Source of the DNA: Cristatella mucedo
Lineage: Eukaryota > Bryozoa > Phylactolaemata > Cristatellidae
Length of the DNA stretch: 15,000 nucleotides
Assembly: GCA_009760855.2 (NCBI GenBank)
Contig: WPIO01000066.1
Coordinates: 1,807,501 to 1,822,500, forward strand
Direction of reading: 5' to 3'
The first letter of the stretch is position 1, and each line of letters begins with the position of its first letter. The translations under genes and the position numbers were made by a program. A model generated the notes under the pieces. It saw only the letters and a list, made by a program, of their open reading frames with translations, was not told where the DNA came from and did not search any database. This document shows positions 1 to 15,000 of the stretch, one piece after another.

Positions 1-98
1 TGTAAACCTAAGCAAAGCTAAGAGAGATATATCAAGTTCTCAAAAGGGTACGATGCAAATATACTATTATTCTCATTATTATTATTATTATTATTATA
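1..98 (+). mobile_element. L2-like LINE, 3' tail only
   Basis: The stretch contains a diverged copy of the tail seen intact at 6410-6486 (about AGAGATTAAGTTCTC, then a short spacer and a (TTA)n tract). Here it reads AGAGATATATCAAGTTCTC, with ATTATT repeats to about 98. Only the last hundred bases are visible; the element may begin left of the window. Confidence 0.55.
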
Positions 99-270
99 CT
101 GAACAGTGCAATAGCACGTGAAAGCAGCAACAGTAAAATTTAATACATTTTCAACCACAGTTGGCATGCTCCAAAAACTTGTTGACCACTCAGAGGCAAT
201 GGAGCTTTGACGTGCGTCACGGCCGACGAAGAAAAAGTGTGTCGAACGTTATCAGTCCAGGAATACTTAC

Positions 271-13049
<12,779 letters not shown>

Positions 13050-13415
13050 CTGCAAGCGTAGCGGGCCAGCTAGTGAACGGCAGCGCCGGTCGAGCAGCGC
13101 GAACAGTACCGCTCGTGTGCGCGCTCGTGCGCTGCTGCGGGGAGGGGAACGGGCGCAAGGGACAAATTAACTTAGGCAAATGAACTTTGAACCGTGGAGC
13201 CCAGCGAGCCGACAAAGCCTCCCCTTGCATCACATCGAGTCGGACTAGATCGGTTGAGACCAAAGGCGCCAGGGCCGAACGCTGCGCAAGGCATGTGGCG
13301 CCCTATCCCAATCTTGGCCCAGCAAAAAAAGTAGCAGCGCTAGACAAATATGGCCAAGTTTAAGCTCAAATCTAGCACGAAACGCAACGCCAGCCAGCGA
13401 GCGAGCTTCTCAGAC

Positions 13416-13427
13416 CTGCGACATCAT
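13416..13427 (-). CDS. SEPTIN7: Candidate first coding exon of the septin gene (M-M-S-Q)
   Basis: The next exon (12659-13049) opens in phase 0 and has no in-frame ATG before residue 55, so an upstream start exon is expected. On the minus strand, two adjacent ATG codons followed by TCG and CAG lie here, immediately before a GT (CAG|GTCTGA). The codons end in phase 0, so splicing to the acceptor at 13050 would give M-M-S-Q joined to I-T-K-R-E-A-F-F. The first ATG has G at -3 (GCCATGATG), a good Kozak context. The implied intron is 366 bases. The donor is weak after the GT, and other first exons outside the window are possible. This is an inference from phase, context and distance. Confidence 0.35.
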
Positions 13428-13585
13428 GGCAGCCCAACGTGGCGCCCAAGCAGCAAATGACAGCGAGTCTAACACTTTACATTACTTAGCTCATCCGGTC
13501 CAGCTTCCGTTTTGGCAGCCAATTGGCTTTCGTTCGTCAAACCGGATTATTGGGGCCATCATGCTATTATCTGGCCACGTACGTA
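13428..13585 (-). promoter_or_regulatory. SEPTIN7: Possible septin 5' UTR and promoter-proximal region
   Basis: If the M-M-S-Q exon is correct, this stretch would hold the 5' UTR and possibly the transcription start. I see no clear TATA box or initiator. A SINE bounds it on the right. This call depends wholly on the first-exon inference. Confidence 0.2.
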
Positions 13586-13752
13586 CTAGCTGATTTAACA
13601 ACCCCCTTTTCTATAGCGACAAAAGAGCCTGTACGGCTATCACCACAGCCTGCAGGGCGATACAGGATCGCCCACCGCAGGATTCGAACCCACGACCTCG
13701 GGGCCAAGGTCGTGAAAAGCAACCGCCTTACCGAGTGAGCTATTGCGGCTCA
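13586..13752 (-). mobile_element. SINE-1, tRNA-derived, with intact A and B boxes
   Basis: Minus strand: TGAGCCGCAATAGCTCACTC with A box TAGCTCACTCGG (13731-13742) and B box GGTTCGAATCC (13680-13690), the classical pol III consensus. CACGACCT and AGGTCGTG (13691-13714) form an 8-bp stem. The body continues through TGGTGATAGCC and GTCGCTATAG and ends GTTAAATCAGCTAG. It is collinear with 7987-8155. GCCGCA at the head can pair with TGCGGT after the B box, a remnant of the tRNA acceptor stem. It lies just upstream of the septin gene, in the same orientation. Confidence 0.9.
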
Positions 13753-13800
13753 ACGTTCAGGATACGCACGAAGCCCCGTGGCTGCTAGAGGCCCCAAAAC

Positions 13801-13900
13801 TGGTAGCGTAGCTAAAAAACTTCTAGCGCAACTGCAAAACTTCTAGCACAACTGCAAAACTTCTAGCGCAACTGCTAGACCTCTAGCGCAACTGCAAGCA
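13801..13900. repeat. 20-bp minisatellite, four to five copies
   Basis: TTCTAGCGCAACTGCAAAAC repeats with an exact 20-base period at 13821, 13841, 13861 and 13881, with a more diverged unit before it (13801-13820). Single-base differences separate the units. Confidence 0.92.
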
Positions 13901-13909
13901 TAACTGTAG

Positions 13910-14600
13910 CCGAACGTAGGCACGGCGCTGGCACACCGAATGCAACAAGCAGGACTGCATAGCAAGCAGCACATATCGGGAGTAATGTGCTCCACAGTCC
14001 ACATGCCTCGCTAACTGAGGCAGATACACAGGGGAAAAGTGGACCAGACGCTGTCCTATAAAGTGCATGACCTTGCTGTCGACAGCGGGGAGAGCACTGA
14101 GCTATGAGCTATGAGCCACTTGCAGAGTACTCAGCTCATCGAAATCGCCAGCCTGGCGAGCAGAGCGAAACGTTGCCCAACGCCACGAGCAGCACAACTG
14201 CATGCTCCAGGCAGCAAAGCTGTCGGTTTAGGTGGCGGAGGCACAGGGGGGGGGGAGCCGGTCAAAGTTCTGACGCTCTTTGCCAGCGCAAGCCGAGCTC
14301 TGCACAGCCACAAGACGACCCGTGGGCAAGTCTGACGCAATAGGAGCAGTAACAAAGTCGGTCTGCTTTGCGGCACAAGCGAATACCAGCGCCTTCGAGA
14401 GTAAGGCAGCGTGGAATGTGTGTGTGGGGGACGGAAGCGACTGATATCGAGAATTCTCAATCCGAGAGCACTCCCTAATCGAGCCAAAGAGGAAGGTGGC
14501 CATTTGTCAGTCTCCAATGACCTGGTCTCGAGAGTGGCCCGAAACGAGTAAGAGGGTGTAAAGGGCTGGCTTTTTCGCAGTCGGCCGTGGCTGTTGACAG
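13910..14600. other. Upstream sequence, no gene supported
   Basis: A run of ten G lies at 14246-14255. Overlapping open frames on both strands near 14104-14517 are biased by C/G-rich low complexity and show no family motif. Confidence 0.5.
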
Positions 14601-14618
14601 CTCAGCACAGCTGCGAAC

Positions 14619-14621
<3 letters not shown>

Positions 14622-14653
<32 letters not shown>

Positions 14654-14714
14654 TGTGTGTGTGTGCGCGTGTGCGTGTGTGCGCGCGAGTGCGTGGGGGG
14701 GGGGTTGGGGTTGG
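14622..14714. repeat. (TG)n/(CG)n tract followed by a G-run
   Basis: Alternating purine-pyrimidine TG repeats with embedded CGCG steps run from about 14622 to 14694, then ten G, TT, GGGG, TT, GG. Alternating TG/CG is the classical Z-DNA-prone sequence; the adjoining G-runs could form a quadruplex. Confidence 0.95.
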
Positions 14715-15000
14715 TAAGACAGCAGTCTCCAAATGGTACTGCTGGTCCTCCGAGCAGCTGCTTCGCCATGGTTTTGCATTGTGGGTGGCCCTCCAGCCAT
14801 GCAGATGTGAGCGAGGATTGCTCATCTGGAGGGCCCGAATTTGAGAGGAGCCGACCTTTAGGAGACAAGCACGTCCTAAGAGCCTGCAGCCACGCTCGTT
14901 AGCCCGAATGAGCAGTCGTTATGGGGGACGTTTTGCTGCCTCTGGCATCAGAGCAGCAGCAGCAGCCTCGGGTGAATGAGGGGCGGAGCTGTCAAAGGCT

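Noticed and set aside
13670-13752. Possible true tRNA gene (A and B boxes, partial acceptor pairing)
   Set aside because: The T stem does not pair well, an extra hairpin sits between the boxes, and the sequence continues into a body shared with two other copies, which marks a SINE.
14131-14517. A 128-codon minus-strand frame upstream of the septin gene
   Set aside because: Leu/Pro/Arg-rich, driven by C/G-rich sequence including a G-run; overlapping frames of similar length exist on both strands.

Overview
This is metazoan genomic DNA, most likely from an invertebrate. The evidence is intron-rich coding sequence with GT-AG junctions, L2/CR1-type LINE fragments ending in (TTA)n tracts, tRNA-derived SINEs, and long (TC)n and (TG)n microsatellites. 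I see no prokaryotic operon, CRISPR array or rRNA gene. The sequence alone does not let me name the species.

One protein-coding gene fills positions 271 to about 13,050 (perhaps 13,427) on the minus strand. It encodes a septin of the SEPTIN7 / Drosophila peanut group, a filament-forming GTPase of the cytoskeleton. I could assemble eight coding exons by hand: 12659-13049, 8465-8571, 6568-6668, 4722-4856, 2448-2565, 1357-1449, 710-858 and 271-402. All junctions are GT-AG and keep one frame, giving 408 contiguous residues. They include the polybasic segment, the GESGLGKS P-loop, DTPG, AKAD and the septin unique element. A tiny first exon coding M-M-S-Q is possible at 13416-13427. The C-terminal coiled coil lies beyond the left edge of the window.

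The introns carry layered transposable-element debris. L2-like LINE 3' ends lie at 1-98, 5470-5758, 5882-6486 and 12283-12405 on the plus strand, and at 7658-8312 and 11812-11912 on the minus strand. One tRNA-derived SINE family (called SINE-1 here) lies at 2994-3245, 7987-8155 and 13586-13752. A second (SINE-2) lies at 5176-5314 and 9364-9490, and its 3' tail resembles that of the L2 element. One SINE-1 sits inside an L2 copy. Another SINE-1 is itself split by a short element with an (ACATT)n tail. Minisatellites occur at 411-474, 11062-11204, 11231-11340, 12430-12480 and 13801-13900. A (TC)n tract of nearly 100 bases lies about 40 bases inside the first large intron, and a (TG)n/(CG)n tract plus G-run lies at 14622-14714.

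Upstream of the gene (13,428-15,000) are a SINE, a 20-bp minisatellite and simple repeats, with no second gene that I can support. The window looks like an ordinary housekeeping gene in a repeat-rich genome. The points most worth a second look are the minisatellite abutting a splice acceptor, a possible poison exon, the nested retroelements with shared LINE/SINE tails, and a palindrome with two overlapping CARE-like motifs.
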